Assembly: GCF_001482285.1 (NCBI RefSeq)
Contig: NZ_LOEP01000012.1
Coordinates: 1-56,511 of the forward strand
Direction: 5' to 3'
DNA: 56,511 nucleotides
From: Haloferax sp. Q22
GTDB taxonomy: Archaea; Halobacteriota; Halobacteria; Halobacteriales; Haloferacaceae
Shown here one piece after another: positions 1 to 8,368 of this stretch. A program made the translations under genes and the position numbers. Under the pieces are notes generated by a model. The model made no database searches. It saw nothing but the letters and a program-made list of their open reading frames with translations, and was not told the DNA's origin. Each line of letters starts with the position of its first letter. Positions within the stretch are counted from its first letter, which is position 1.

Positions 1-179
1 CGAAGGATCATCTTGCAGGGTCGCTGAGCTCATTCCACCTCAGCATTCACCCTGCTCTTTGGTGTGCTAATCGTTCTATGACACCCTCATTGTAGTTAAA
101 CGCCCTGTGCAATTATTCGTTTCTCTACTTCTGCATTCTTCTCCGTCTCCACTTCCCACCTTCAAAACCCAGCTGAATC

Positions 180-2147
180 CTATTCTGGGTCCTCGGAGTC
201 CATTTGGAACAGCACTCCATCGAGCTCCTCACTTTGTATGTATCCCCGGAGCCGGACTTCCATCTCTACAAAGTCATGAGGTGCGTTAGTATACGGGATT
301 GACTCCAGAGGCTTGTTCGGCATATCAATTACCTCGGCTTCCTCTCCTGGCGTAGCTTCCAGATTGAATACTATGTCGTCTTCAACGAACTCGACCCCGT
401 GGCTTTCGTTCTCCAAAAGCAGGAGGGCAGAATACGTTTCCGTGGCTTCAGTGAGGACAGGGATGTCCAAGAAGGTGTGATGGGAGTTGGGGAAATCGCT
501 TCCGTGTGTGAACCGGTCGTCTTCTAAGAGCTTTCTGCGGTGCTCTCCGGCCCTGAAGAGGATTACTGAAGGATGTCTTCGCTCCACCTGATCTTCTATT
601 TCATCGAGTAACTCGTCGACAGTATCTACCGTGTGCTCCTCGAGGGTCAGCCGTCTCAAAACGTACTCTCGATAACTGTCTAAAATACTCCGGAAATTGC
701 CTGTTGGAGATTTGTGTACTGCTTCCTCAGGCACGAAGTTTCGCTTACGCGGATATCCAACTGAGACCTTGATACCGTCAAGATCCGGGGGGAACGGTTT
801 CTGCTTCAGCAGTCCGATTTCTTTCAGTGCTTGCCTCAACAGGCACGAGCTATCGAATTGGTCGTTCACCTCTTTTTCCCAAGAGTCGACGTACTCTGAT
901 TCGATAGGATGGTTCCTCATCCGCATTATATCCTGTTTCTCAGCGTGTGACAGTGCTCTATCCAGGGTTTCAGACAGTTTCTCTATTCTCTCGTTTATAT
1001 CAACCTGGTCGTCTAGGAGGAAGTCCAGAGGATAGTCGTCTTCAAATTCTTCAATTGCATCCAGTAGGCTGTTGATCTCAATCCGTTCCCTGCTTCCTGT
1101 AGGGAATGGCAGTTCTTCAGGGGTAGAGTTCGAGAAGTTCTCTTGAGTGTCTTCGTCGAACAGATACAGTGAAAACGCCAGGTAGAACGAGGGTATCCAA
1201 CTGTTCGCCCCCATAGAGGTCATAACTGGGCCGAGTGACTGCTGCAGTTGTCTGCTTGTCTCCCAATCTTCCCAGTAAGGCACCTCACCGAGAATGGATT
1301 GAATCTCGAAGTAGGTCTCTGTAAGAGAGCTAATGGAGGAGAAGTTCTGCTCGGCGTATTTCTGAAGCAGTTCCTCGATAAACTCTTCCTCAGAAATTAT
1401 CCCCTTCACGTAGAGGTTGTATCCCCAGGAGTAGCCGGCGAATTTCTGTATCTGGATTCGCTTCCGGAAGGTGTTAGCGATCTCCTGCTTTTGATCAAGG
1501 AAGTCCTCGTTGTACTCGCTTTCCGAGGTTCCGAGCGGCAGGTACTGGGCTCGTTCAAATACTCTTACGTCCTCCAGATTGTGGTGAAGTCGTTTGATAG
1601 ACTCCTTACATCCGTTTTCAATAGAGCATCGCCAGAGCTCACGGTAGTACTGGAGAAGAGTGTCGATGATTTCCTGGCTTTTAGCTAATCTGTCGACACT
1701 GTCTACGTCTTCGAAGGTCTGAGTTGTTCCGAACTGGATATGGCTGAATCTCTCGAAGATATTCCCTACAGCGTCGTCAAATCCAGGGTTCGGATATGAC
1801 TGCACATAGCACCCGGTGATGGAGTTAAGCAGTTGATCGAAGGCCTCCAGATCATTTGCTTGACGGGAGTAATTAGCGATCGCTGATATCGAGTCGATAA
1901 TGCTTGTTCTAAGATCCTCGTCAGCACCGTTCTCAAGCACTGTATCGTACAGCTCGATGTACTGGCGTCTGCAGAAAGCATAGTTCGACCGGAACTGACC
2001 ATTTGAGTCCGTTTCCTTGTCGATCAGTTCCTGAATCAGCTCTGCGATGTGAGAGAGATTATCTGAGAGTTCCTGTCCTTTTCCCTCCCGGATTGAGGCC
2101 TCTGCATTGTCGAAGAAGTGCTCCAGATAGTCTTCGTAGTTGGGCAT
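180..2147 (-). CDS. Large acidic hypothetical protein
   Basis: A 655-aa soluble, strongly acidic, mostly helical protein with no signal peptide or membrane segment. I recognise no catalytic motif. The N-terminal 400 residues look like an all-helical repeat or scaffold, and the C-terminal 200 residues have more beta character. Its ATG overlaps the last base of the upstream membrane-protein gene, so the two are probably translated together and may act as a membrane anchor plus cytosolic partner. The protein is complete, and the gene is the last of its operon at the left edge of the window. Function unknown; that it is a real gene is well supported by its length and the coupling. Confidence 0.8.
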   Translation of the reverse strand: MPNYEDYLEHFFDNAEASIREGKGQELSDNLSHIAELIQELIDKETDSNGQFRSNYAFCRRQYIELYDTVLENGADEDLRTSIIDSISAIANYSRQANDLEAFDQLLNSITGCYVQSYPNPGFDDAVGNIFERFSHIQFGTTQTFEDVDSVDRLAKSQEIIDTLLQYYRELWRCSIENGCKESIKRLHHNLEDVRVFERAQYLPLGTSESEYNEDFLDQKQEIANTFRKRIQIQKFAGYSWGYNLYVKGIISEEEFIEELLQKYAEQNFSSISSLTETYFEIQSILGEVPYWEDWETSRQLQQSLGPVMTSMGANSWIPSFYLAFSLYLFDEDTQENFSNSTPEELPFPTGSRERIEINSLLDAIEEFEDDYPLDFLLDDQVDINERIEKLSETLDRALSHAEKQDIMRMRNHPIESEYVDSWEKEVNDQFDSSCLLRQALKEIGLLKQKPFPPDLDGIKVSVGYPRKRNFVPEEAVHKSPTGNFRSILDSYREYVLRRLTLEEHTVDTVDELLDEIEDQVERRHPSVILFRAGEHRRKLLEDDRFTHGSDFPNSHHTFLDIPVLTEATETYSALLLLENESHGVEFVEDDIVFNLEATPGEEAEVIDMPNKPLESIPYTNAPHDFVEMEVRLRGYIQSEELDGVLFQMDSEDPE

Positions 2148-3283
2148 CAGTTTTCCCTACGTGTCCGCAGTCCACGACGCAGTTGTTCCGTGAGCTCTTC
2201 TACTGTCTCGTCATCGATATCTCCTTCTAAAGAGAGAACTGTGGTATCTTCAGCGAGAGAAAGGCCTACTGTCGGGTTCTTCCTTATACTGGTAGCAGGC
2301 TCTTGGTCAACAATCTCTGAAACATTTTCCATCCTTTTCAAGTTGATATCTGTGATAACCCCTCGTTTTTCGATGTCTCTCGAAGAGATTGTGGTCTGAT
2401 CTAACCCGAAGTTTGGCATACCTATCGATACCTGTTCGAAGTTGTGTACCGTCTCTGAGAGTACTTGGTTCGGGGTAGAACTTTCTCTTATGAGGTCCTT
2501 CTCTAAATCGGCTTTTGCGTATTCTTTAACCTCCTCGTCTAGATCTGTGTAGAACAAGAGATCTAATGCATCCAAGAATCGCCCAGCTACAGACACGATA
2601 GACGACACAAACAGTACAGCGGTTATATAGACTGGTAGAAGCCCTACGTCCTGTGCTGAAGATTGTGTGAAGGCGATTACTCCAAGAAGCAGGTTAGAGC
2701 CGAAGACAAAGGTAACTGTCCAGATTGATCCAATATCCTCGACGAACAACCTTGTTAATTCGTCGCTTAGGGAGTTACTGTAGATCTCTTCCCAGACAAA
2801 AGTCAGGGCAACAAAGCTGAAACCGATGATGACTGCGTGTACCTGCCATGCTGTTCCAAGTACACTGCTCTGGACGTTGAGCGTGAAGTCGTTTAGTAGA
2901 GTTGAATGAAGGAGAGAGATTGAACCTCCTACAACCACTGCTGCAGCAACTAGGAAAAGCCCTTTCAGGACTTCCACTCTTCGGCGTTCCCGAGATTTAA
3001 ACACTCGAAGAAGCGGTACAAAGCCTGAGTAGCTGTATTTCCGGTAAAGTGATCGCAGTTGCAGTGACCAGGGGGATAGGAAGAAACCTCGTTTCCACAT
3101 CCATCCTAAAGTCAGGAGGAGTGCTGCGATGACGGCGGACGTGAGGATCTGCCAGCTCACATCCAGAACCTGGTTGAGGAAGACGAACAGGGTAGATACG
3201 ATTACAGCTAAAGTCCCGAAGCGGATCACTGAGGTTCCCAGTGATCGCGTGTTCATGGCGGATATTTGTCTTCGGGAGGCCAT
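2147..3283 (-). CDS. Polytopic membrane protein with cytosolic tail
   Basis: A 378-aa protein with about six hydrophobic segments in the first 235 residues, at roughly residues 20-40, 48-68, 108-130, 145-168, 185-208 and 212-235. A charged cytosolic C-terminal domain of about 140 residues follows. No transporter signature is obvious. It sits directly upstream of, and overlaps by one base, the 655-aa acidic protein, which suggests a two-component membrane unit. An in-frame internal ATG ten codons downstream is an alternative start. An AT-rich stretch lies about 20-30 nt before the chosen start. Family not recognised. Confidence 0.75.
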   Translation of the reverse strand: MASRRQISAMNTRSLGTSVIRFGTLAVIVSTLFVFLNQVLDVSWQILTSAVIAALLLTLGWMWKRGFFLSPWSLQLRSLYRKYSYSGFVPLLRVFKSRERRRVEVLKGLFLVAAAVVVGGSISLLHSTLLNDFTLNVQSSVLGTAWQVHAVIIGFSFVALTFVWEEIYSNSLSDELTRLFVEDIGSIWTVTFVFGSNLLLGVIAFTQSSAQDVGLLPVYITAVLFVSSIVSVAGRFLDALDLLFYTDLDEEVKEYAKADLEKDLIRESSTPNQVLSETVHNFEQVSIGMPNFGLDQTTISSRDIEKRGVITDINLKRMENVSEIVDQEPATSIRKNPTVGLSLAEDTTVLSLEGDIDDETVEELTEQLRRGLRTRREN

Positions 3284-3512
3284 TCTCTTTTGAGGAATTA
3301 TTCAATCCATTGGTTAAAGCATGGTGTTGTTCCGTCTTCTCGTCTCTTTGATTGGCCTGTCCGGAAGAAGGAGTGGGCTATGTTTTCTCTACTTTCACTG
3401 TGGTTACCTGACCTATATGCCCTTGGCAGTGTTCAGGTCTTGTTAGAGGGCGTTCCTAGCCCTCAGTCACACGCACCCCGAATCCCGTCCCCCTCTTTGG
3501 AGGCTACGATAT

Positions 3513-3668
3513 ATGGCTGCTCAGGAACCACAGCGTCTCGGAGTCTGCCCGTTCTGCCGCGAAGAGATCTACCGCCGTCACACCCTGATCAGGTACGAGA
3601 ATCAGTCGGGAGAAGAGGAGGCCTGGACAGAGTGTCCGAGCTGCAACGAGGTAGTCCACCCCGAATGA
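3513..3668 (+). CDS. Small zinc-ribbon protein
   Basis: A 51-aa protein with two CxxC knuckles (CPFC near residues 12-15 and CPSC near 42-45), the layout of a single zinc ribbon. Its stop overlaps the ATG of the next small gene (ATGA), so the pair forms an operon. Such mini zinc ribbons are common in haloarchaea and their elements and are thought to bind nucleic acid or protein partners. Function here is unknown. It is too short for most automated ORF cut-offs, but the cysteine pattern and overlap support it. Confidence 0.65.
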   Translation: MAAQEPQRLGVCPFCREEIYRRHTLIRYENQSGEEEAWTECPSCNEVVHPE

Positions 3669-3817
3669 GCTCTAGTTTACTGGAAGGAGTGAAGCGGGTT
3701 CTGAGACCTTCAAGCGAGGATTTGTTTGAGTGCCGTCGGTGCGGTAAGACTCTCGATCGAGATGCTGACGAGTGCTCCGAGTGCGGATGCGAAGAAGTCG
3801 TACGGTACGAGTTCTGA
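3665..3817 (+). CDS. Small zinc-ribbon protein
   Basis: A 50-aa protein with CRRC at residues 23-26 and CSEC near residues 38-41, a typical zinc ribbon. The chosen ATG overlaps the stop of the preceding zinc-ribbon gene. The reading frame stays open far upstream of this ATG, but that part has no protein-like character and covers the neighbouring gene in another frame, so the short start is preferred. Function unknown; possibly a regulator or a subunit of a nucleic-acid complex. Confidence 0.65.
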   Translation: MSSSLLEGVKRVLRPSSEDLFECRRCGKTLDRDADECSECGCEEVVRYEF

Positions 3818-3860
3818 AATTCTTCACTCAAAGGGTTTCAAAAATGCTCACTGACAAGTA

Positions 3861-4199
3861 GTGTTCTATGGTGAAGCCGGTATCACTGATGTAGAGTTTG
3901 AAGACGGTGCTTTTGACGTAGCTGACGACAATGATAAATCAGAATGCGAGTTGCCCGAGGAGATAGTTGAGAAATGGATTTACAGGGGTAAAGGAATCCA
4001 GCTCTATGATTCCATAGACAAACAGTTCCTGTTCGTCCATCAGAAGACGGTGGTGGTTACAGATTACAGTCCTCGGAGAGATACTTGGATCGTAGAGCAG
4101 GTGTTTAGAAGCAGTGGTTTTCGCAGGAAGAAAGGCCTTGACAGGTATTCTGATGTTGATCCTGAGGACTTCAAGAGGTCTTGCCGGGAGAACCAGTGA
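3861..4199 (+). CDS. Acidic hypothetical protein
   Basis: A 112-aa soluble protein with an acidic N-terminal third and a more basic C-terminus. The only canonical start in frame is a GTG, about 20 nt after a weak A/T box (TTTCAAAAA), which fits a leaderless archaeal transcript. The centre has alternating hydrophobic residues suggesting a small beta fold. No motif recognised. It precedes two tiny membrane proteins that have their own promoter. Confidence 0.55.
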   Translation: MFYGEAGITDVEFEDGAFDVADDNDKSECELPEEIVEKWIYRGKGIQLYDSIDKQFLFVHQKTVVVTDYSPRRDTWIVEQVFRSSGFRRKKGLDRYSDVDPEDFKRSCRENQ

Positions 4200-4214
4200 A
4201 CTACCCGTCCTCTT

Positions 4215-4227
4215 GTTTTAAAAATAC
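4215..4227 (+). promoter_or_regulatory. TATA promoter of the small membrane-protein operon
   Basis: GTTTTAAAAATAC lies about 25 nt upstream of the ATG at 4247, the spacing expected for a leaderless archaeal gene. It is a variant of the promoter family GTTTTAAAAGYAGTA seen at several other places in this window. Confidence 0.55.
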
Positions 4228-4246
4228 TTTTCATTAAACAGGTATC

Positions 4247-4483
4247 ATGGGAGCACTGGATTGGTTGGACAACCAAATCACCTACCTAATACTGTTTGAG
4301 GTAGCGATTACGTTCATCTCGTTCGGCGTTTTGCTGGCGGTGTTCTGGGTTCTCGGTGAAGTCCCGTATCTTCAGTTCGACATGCAGACGTTCCTCAACG
4401 ACCACGGCGTAATCCTGTTTCTGGGGTTGTTCATCCACGAGCTTGGACGGGCAGGATTCCACAGAGTAATGCGAGGGATGTAA
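4247..4483 (+). CDS. Small two-TM membrane protein
   Basis: A 78-aa protein with one clear membrane segment at residues 12-36 and a weaker one near 55-70. It starts at ATG about 25 nt after a TATA box and is followed after 3 nt by another small membrane protein, so the two form an operon. Function unknown. Location near secreted proteins suggests an envelope role. Confidence 0.6.
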   Translation: MGALDWLDNQITYLILFEVAITFISFGVLLAVFWVLGEVPYLQFDMQTFLNDHGVILFLGLFIHELGRAGFHRVMRGM

Positions 4484-4486
4484 CAG

Positions 4487-4783
4487 ATGTGGAAGTTGGT
4501 ACTGGTTTTGGCGTTGCTTCCTGGCTACGTTTTCTTGATGACGTCAGCCCCTCAGTTCGGTGACTCCTGCAGTGACCAAGATTCTCGCAACAAGGTCGGT
4601 GATGTAGACGGTGTGTCTGAATCGGTAGAGATCTGTACCGAGGTTGAGTCGGAGGTCGAGAAGCAGTTGTTCGGGTTGATCTGGCTGCCGGTCTACAAAT
4701 GGGGTATCAACGTTGCACAGCTGCATTACGCCTTCTTCTTTACCTGGGGTGCTGGAGTCGTGTATGTGCTTTTCCGTACCTGA
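4487..4783 (+). CDS. Small membrane protein with extracytoplasmic loop
   Basis: A 98-aa protein with an N-terminal signal or anchor segment (residues 3-20), a polar acidic loop containing two cysteines that could form a disulfide outside the cell, and a second hydrophobic segment near residues 75-96. It is read with the preceding 78-aa membrane protein. No family recognised. Confidence 0.6.
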   Translation: MWKLVLVLALLPGYVFLMTSAPQFGDSCSDQDSRNKVGDVDGVSESVEICTEVESEVEKQLFGLIWLPVYKWGINVAQLHYAFFFTWGAGVVYVLFRT

Positions 4784-4790
4784 CCCCTCT

Positions 4791-4805
4791 GTTTTAAAAG
4801 TAGTA
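4791..4805 (+). promoter_or_regulatory. Promoter GTTTTAAAAGTAGTA
   Basis: An exact 15-mer that recurs upstream of the zinc-ribbon gene at 35314-35466, and with one change upstream of the 344-aa surface protein. Here it lies about 45 nt before the GTG of the 203-aa secreted protein. Confidence 0.6.
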
Positions 4806-4836
4806 AATCCGGTTTCTTTTACAGAAGCTTTCCCAG

Positions 4837-5448
4837 GTGACAGAACCAATCAACCTAAATAGATACTCTCTGGCCCTCAGTTTTATTCTTGCAGCAGCAC
4901 TGGTTTCAGTCCCTCAACTACCGGATCAGAGTGTACAAGACCCGGTAGAGACAGGTGAAACACTACAGTGGGATGGTAACGTAACTACGGAGATCTACAA
5001 CAAAGAAGGCGAGCTGATCCACTCCTCGTTCCAAGAGAACTTGGTGACGGACGAGGGACGTGACTATCTTGCAGATCGTTCTCTGGGCCAGGCCTCAGAA
5101 CCAACTATCAGCCACATCGGTCTCAGTAACGCTTCCAGTTTCTCCGCCTCCGCTACAAGAGGTTATCTGAAAGGTGAGATCGAAGCCGATTCAACGAACC
5201 TGACTCGTGGAGACGCCAGCTACGTAAGGCAGAAAACCGGTACTGGATGCCTCGAAGTCGAAGCAACCTGGGTAGCAGACGAGTACGTTGACGGGATCAA
5301 AGGCACCGGCTTGTTCGTAGCTGACGAAACCGGAGACACACAGGTCGACAGCAACGTAGTAGAAGTCGCAGAAGCCTCGCTTTCTCCCGAGAAAATATTA
5401 CAGGACGGATACCGTTATAGGCAGTCGTGGAGCGTCTGTTTCAACTGA
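4837..5448 (+). CDS. Membrane-anchored or secreted protein, tail-fibre-like pattern
   Basis: A 203-aa protein beginning at GTG, with a short basic N-terminus and a hydrophobic segment at residues 9-25, then an extracytoplasmic beta-rich domain. The ectodomain carries the pattern LVTDEGRDYLA...ISHIGLSNAS, which reminds me of virion or tail-associated proteins; that is resemblance from memory only. Two late cysteines may form a disulfide. Its own promoter lies upstream, and it converges on the unknown gene pair at 5459-7659 with a 10-bp gap. Confidence 0.6.
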   Translation: MTEPINLNRYSLALSFILAAALVSVPQLPDQSVQDPVETGETLQWDGNVTTEIYNKEGELIHSSFQENLVTDEGRDYLADRSLGQASEPTISHIGLSNASSFSASATRGYLKGEIEADSTNLTRGDASYVRQKTGTGCLEVEATWVADEYVDGIKGTGLFVADETGDTQVDSNVVEVAEASLSPEKILQDGYRYRQSWSVCFN

Positions 5449-5458
5449 CATCAACGGT

Positions 5459-6577
5459 TTAGAACGCTCCATAGCTTCCAAGATCCGTCTCCGGATCAAA
5501 CTCATCCCGGGTCTTATCATACGCCAACTGCCCGACCTGAACCTTACCAATGTTATCGAAATACTTCGGCTTCACAGCGTTCTCCGCATGATCCGGGCCA
5601 CGAGTCCCGGAATACATGACCCTGTAATCACTGTCATCAGACCGGAGATCATCATCCTCATCCGAGAAAACCCCTGTCTTCAAAGCCATATCCAGCAGTC
5701 TATCCACTTCCGACGACACAACCTGTTTCCGCCGCTCACCGCTGCACTGGATCTGAAGCCCCTTGTCAAATAACTCGTAGAACGTGTCGTGGGCGAACTC
5801 GGACTTGTGTTCGTCGTCGAACTCGAACTTCTCCTTGACAACCTGGTATACGAGTTGCTGAAGAGGGAACACCGGATGGGTGCCGACCGTGTACTTCAAC
5901 GGGTCCTCACGGCGCATGTAATCCAGTTGCTCTGAGAAAGCTGACCGGAGATCGGCATGGACGAATGAACCGTTCTCGTGCATCATCCACTTGTCCTCGA
6001 CGTCCGCAGACCAGACAGCGTAGGTATCAGCGTCACAGTTCCGGTCAAGCACTGAGAAATCCATCTCCACGGTATCATCCGTCCGGGTCAACGTTACATA
6101 CTGGAAGGACAGATCATCGTTCTCGATGCCCAGCTGCGAGGTCAGGACACTTCGGTTGTCCCGTGACTCGAACACCCGCCGTGCCTCGTTCACGTTCTCA
6201 ATCCAGTCCTTCCTGCTCTCACCGCCTATCTCGCAGCAAACCACGCAGAAGTACGCTCCGTTGTACTCCGGTTTCACCAGTAGGGCATCTGCCGGGTTCT
6301 CGTCTACGGCTTGCAGAGGATCCACACCGACATACCGGAATCCGCTTTCAGAACGTCCTGCACCCTCCCGAGGATGGAAACAGGCAGCTGCCGCCTTCAC
6401 CAATTTCAAATGCTCTTCCGCCTCGTTGAACCGGGTCTGCAACCGGCGTTCCATGGTATCTTCGTCGAAATCGTCCAGGTTATCGTCAAAATCCTCTTCG
6501 AACCGTTCCTGGTTCCTGGAGCTTAGATCCTCTAGATATCCGTCATCGAACGTCCAAGGGTCCTCGGGATCTTTCAT
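5459..6577 (-). CDS. Unknown protein, possible nuclease-like core
   Basis: A 372-aa soluble acidic protein. Around residues 80-130 an aspartate-rich strand pair (PADALLV) is followed by a hydrophobic strand ending in CCEIGG and a basic patch, a layout reminiscent of PD-(D/E)XK nucleases. The usual lysine after the glutamate is not where expected, so this is a weak guess. The ATG overlaps the end of the 361-aa gene upstream by 4 nt, so the two are translationally coupled and may form one complex. Confidence 0.6.
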   Translation of the reverse strand: MKDPEDPWTFDDGYLEDLSSRNQERFEEDFDDNLDDFDEDTMERRLQTRFNEAEEHLKLVKAAAACFHPREGAGRSESGFRYVGVDPLQAVDENPADALLVKPEYNGAYFCVVCCEIGGESRKDWIENVNEARRVFESRDNRSVLTSQLGIENDDLSFQYVTLTRTDDTVEMDFSVLDRNCDADTYAVWSADVEDKWMMHENGSFVHADLRSAFSEQLDYMRREDPLKYTVGTHPVFPLQQLVYQVVKEKFEFDDEHKSEFAHDTFYELFDKGLQIQCSGERRKQVVSSEVDRLLDMALKTGVFSDEDDDLRSDDSDYRVMYSGTRGPDHAENAVKPKYFDNIGKVQVGQLAYDKTRDEFDPETDLGSYGAF

Positions 6578-7659
6578 ACAACTTCGATGGCCTCAGGATC
6601 TGCCTCGATGTGATCGTCGACGAAATTGTAGATACGGAAGGACTGATCGATCCCGGTGTCTTCCCTTGGATAGATCCTTATCGCGTCTTCCTTTGTCCGG
6701 ACAGCGGTTTTCCCGTAGTTGTTCTTATCCATTAACTCGGCGTCGAATCCTCGTGAATCGAGGTAGGAGTCGAAATGGACGACGCTGAACTCGAGGTTGC
6801 TTGCTTCGACGTTCCCTTCGAAGTGGCGGATATCGTCCTTCGCAGGTCGGTCATCCAGTTGTATGGCCCAGGGCTTGCTGTACGGCAGGGAAACGTCTTC
6901 AAGGAAACCTGAGCCGTTCTCGTCGTAGTCGGAGGTGTTGATGATCTGTTTGACGAATCGCAGCCGTTTCGTGGATTGGTCGATCAAGGATGCGATGTTG
7001 TCTACGCCGCCGTCGATAGCGGTGAACACGCCGTCCTGAGTGATCTGGAATTTGAAGTTGCCGGGTACCTCGAACTGGATGTTGGTAGGGAGGACACCGT
7101 ACCGGCTTTTCATGTGTCGGTAGGTCTCTAACCCGTCGTCCGCCCAGTACCGCATCGTCCGATCGTATTCAGGCCTTTTTTTGGCCGGGATATCGGTGTG
7201 TTTGGAGCGTTTGGCGGTGAACTGTGGGATGATGAGGTCGCGGTGTTCGTCCACCATTTGCTGGCGGAGACGTTCCATCTCTCGTTTCCCGACCCACATC
7301 CGGCTCATCGCCCTGTCTTTCTTCAGGTATTCGACCAGGGTGTCAGGGATTTCGTCGGTCTTGTTCGCTGCGGTGAAGAAGATCGGGAACTCGTCGTCCT
7401 CCAGGTGGACGTAGTACGGGATGCGTTCGTCGGAGGCCCACAAGAGGAGCAGGTCGTCGCTCTGGTTGACGAGTTTGAAGTGGTTGCTAAGCCTGTCTAT
7501 GAAGGTTGCCCGGTCGTGGTCGGAGACCGAGCCGATCAAACTGAGTTTGTTGTCCAGTTTCCCGAGATCGACCTCTGAGTTGATGTAGGAGATGAAGTCA
7601 GCTCTGGAGGAGAAGTCGCGGTCGATCGCGTCGAGGAAATCCGCTTCTGTACTGGACAT
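6574..7659 (-). CDS. Unknown acidic protein, partner of 5459-6577
   Basis: A 361-aa soluble protein, first of a tightly coupled pair. The N-terminal 90 residues look like a small alpha/beta domain, the middle is basic (residues 115-165), and the rest is beta-rich. No family motif recognised. A weak TATA-like GGATATAAC lies about 40 nt upstream of the ATG. The pair is flanked by a convergent secreted-protein gene and a small coiled-coil membrane gene and could be a cargo module. Confidence 0.6.
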   Translation of the reverse strand: MSSTEADFLDAIDRDFSSRADFISYINSEVDLGKLDNKLSLIGSVSDHDRATFIDRLSNHFKLVNQSDDLLLLWASDERIPYYVHLEDDEFPIFFTAANKTDEIPDTLVEYLKKDRAMSRMWVGKREMERLRQQMVDEHRDLIIPQFTAKRSKHTDIPAKKRPEYDRTMRYWADDGLETYRHMKSRYGVLPTNIQFEVPGNFKFQITQDGVFTAIDGGVDNIASLIDQSTKRLRFVKQIINTSDYDENGSGFLEDVSLPYSKPWAIQLDDRPAKDDIRHFEGNVEASNLEFSVVHFDSYLDSRGFDAELMDKNNYGKTAVRTKEDAIRIYPREDTGIDQSFRIYNFVDDHIEADPEAIEVV

Positions 7660-7757
7660 TATAGGCTCTCAGTTGTTTGCGTACCTCGGAAGTTATATCC
7701 AAGGAGCAAAAAACATTTGTTTCGAGGATATGACTGGTTCGCGGTTTTTCTCCGGTG

Positions 7758-8288
7758 TTAGAGGATGGATTTGGCGTTTTCCAGTGTATCGACGAGGGAG
7801 GAACGGTCGTCTTCCAGGTCTGAGATCTTGTCTCGGAGCTCTTTCTGGTCGGCGGTCATCGCTTCCTCATCTGTGCGGATGGATTTGATGATGGCTTTCT
7901 GGGTGAGCAGGCCTGAGTAGTAGGAGACGATGTCGTCGACCTCGTCCTGTGAAAGGATGCCGAGGTTGCCGGCGTTGGACGTGTAGATCTGGGTGGGCAG
8001 GGTGCCTGCCGGTGGAAGTTCTGACGGGTCAAGTTCCGGGCTTTCACCGTTGTCGTCAGGTGGGACGGCGGATTCGCTGGAGTTGACTGCTTTGATGACT
8101 TGGTCGAGGTCCTGTTCTTCGAGTTCGGAGATCAGTGAGCGACGTAGCTTGGTTTTCTGTTGTCTGCGTCGGTACAGGTAGACTCCGAAACTGGCTGTTA
8201 TTGTGACTAGGAAGCCGAGCCAGGTGCCGAGGCTTACGTCGGTGAGGATGGACCAGATATCGGCTTGGAGAGGTAGCACCGTTATCAT
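7758..8288 (-). CDS. Single-TM protein with coiled-coil tail
   Basis: A 176-aa protein with a membrane segment at residues 20-40, a basic stretch RRRQQKTK just inside, a low-complexity D/P/S linker and a C-terminal coiled coil of about 45 residues. The topology suggests a cytosolic coiled-coil adaptor on the membrane. It is divergent from the giant glycine-rich protein, with about 80 bp of shared promoter region. Function unknown. Confidence 0.65.
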   Translation of the reverse strand: MITVLPLQADIWSILTDVSLGTWLGFLVTITASFGVYLYRRRQQKTKLRRSLISELEEQDLDQVIKAVNSSESAVPPDDNGESPELDPSELPPAGTLPTQIYTSNAGNLGILSQDEVDDIVSYYSGLLTQKAIIKSIRTDEEAMTADQKELRDKISDLEDDRSSLVDTLENAKSIL

Positions 8289-8335
8289 CCCTGTTTTATC
8301 CGGTAGTGTATACCAGTTCCCGTCATGTTATCTGA

Positions 8336-8345
8336 CGTTTTTTAA
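8336..8345 (+). promoter_or_regulatory. TATA box of the giant surface-protein gene
   Basis: TTTTTTAAGT lies about 27 nt before the ATG at 8369, consistent with a leaderless transcript. The opposite strand carries a GTATAC-type box for the divergent gene. Confidence 0.45.
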
Positions 8346-8368
8346 GTATCTTCTGACAATTATCCTGT

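Noticed and set aside
1-33. Possible minus-strand gene start (ATG at 31-33) running off the left edge
   Set aside because: Only 11 codons are visible and a competing ATG lies a few bases upstream in another frame, so it cannot be supported.
3266-3664. N-terminal extension of the plus-strand frame ending at 3817
   Set aside because: The extension overlaps the 51-aa zinc-ribbon gene in another frame and lacks protein character, so only the last 50 codons are taken as a gene.
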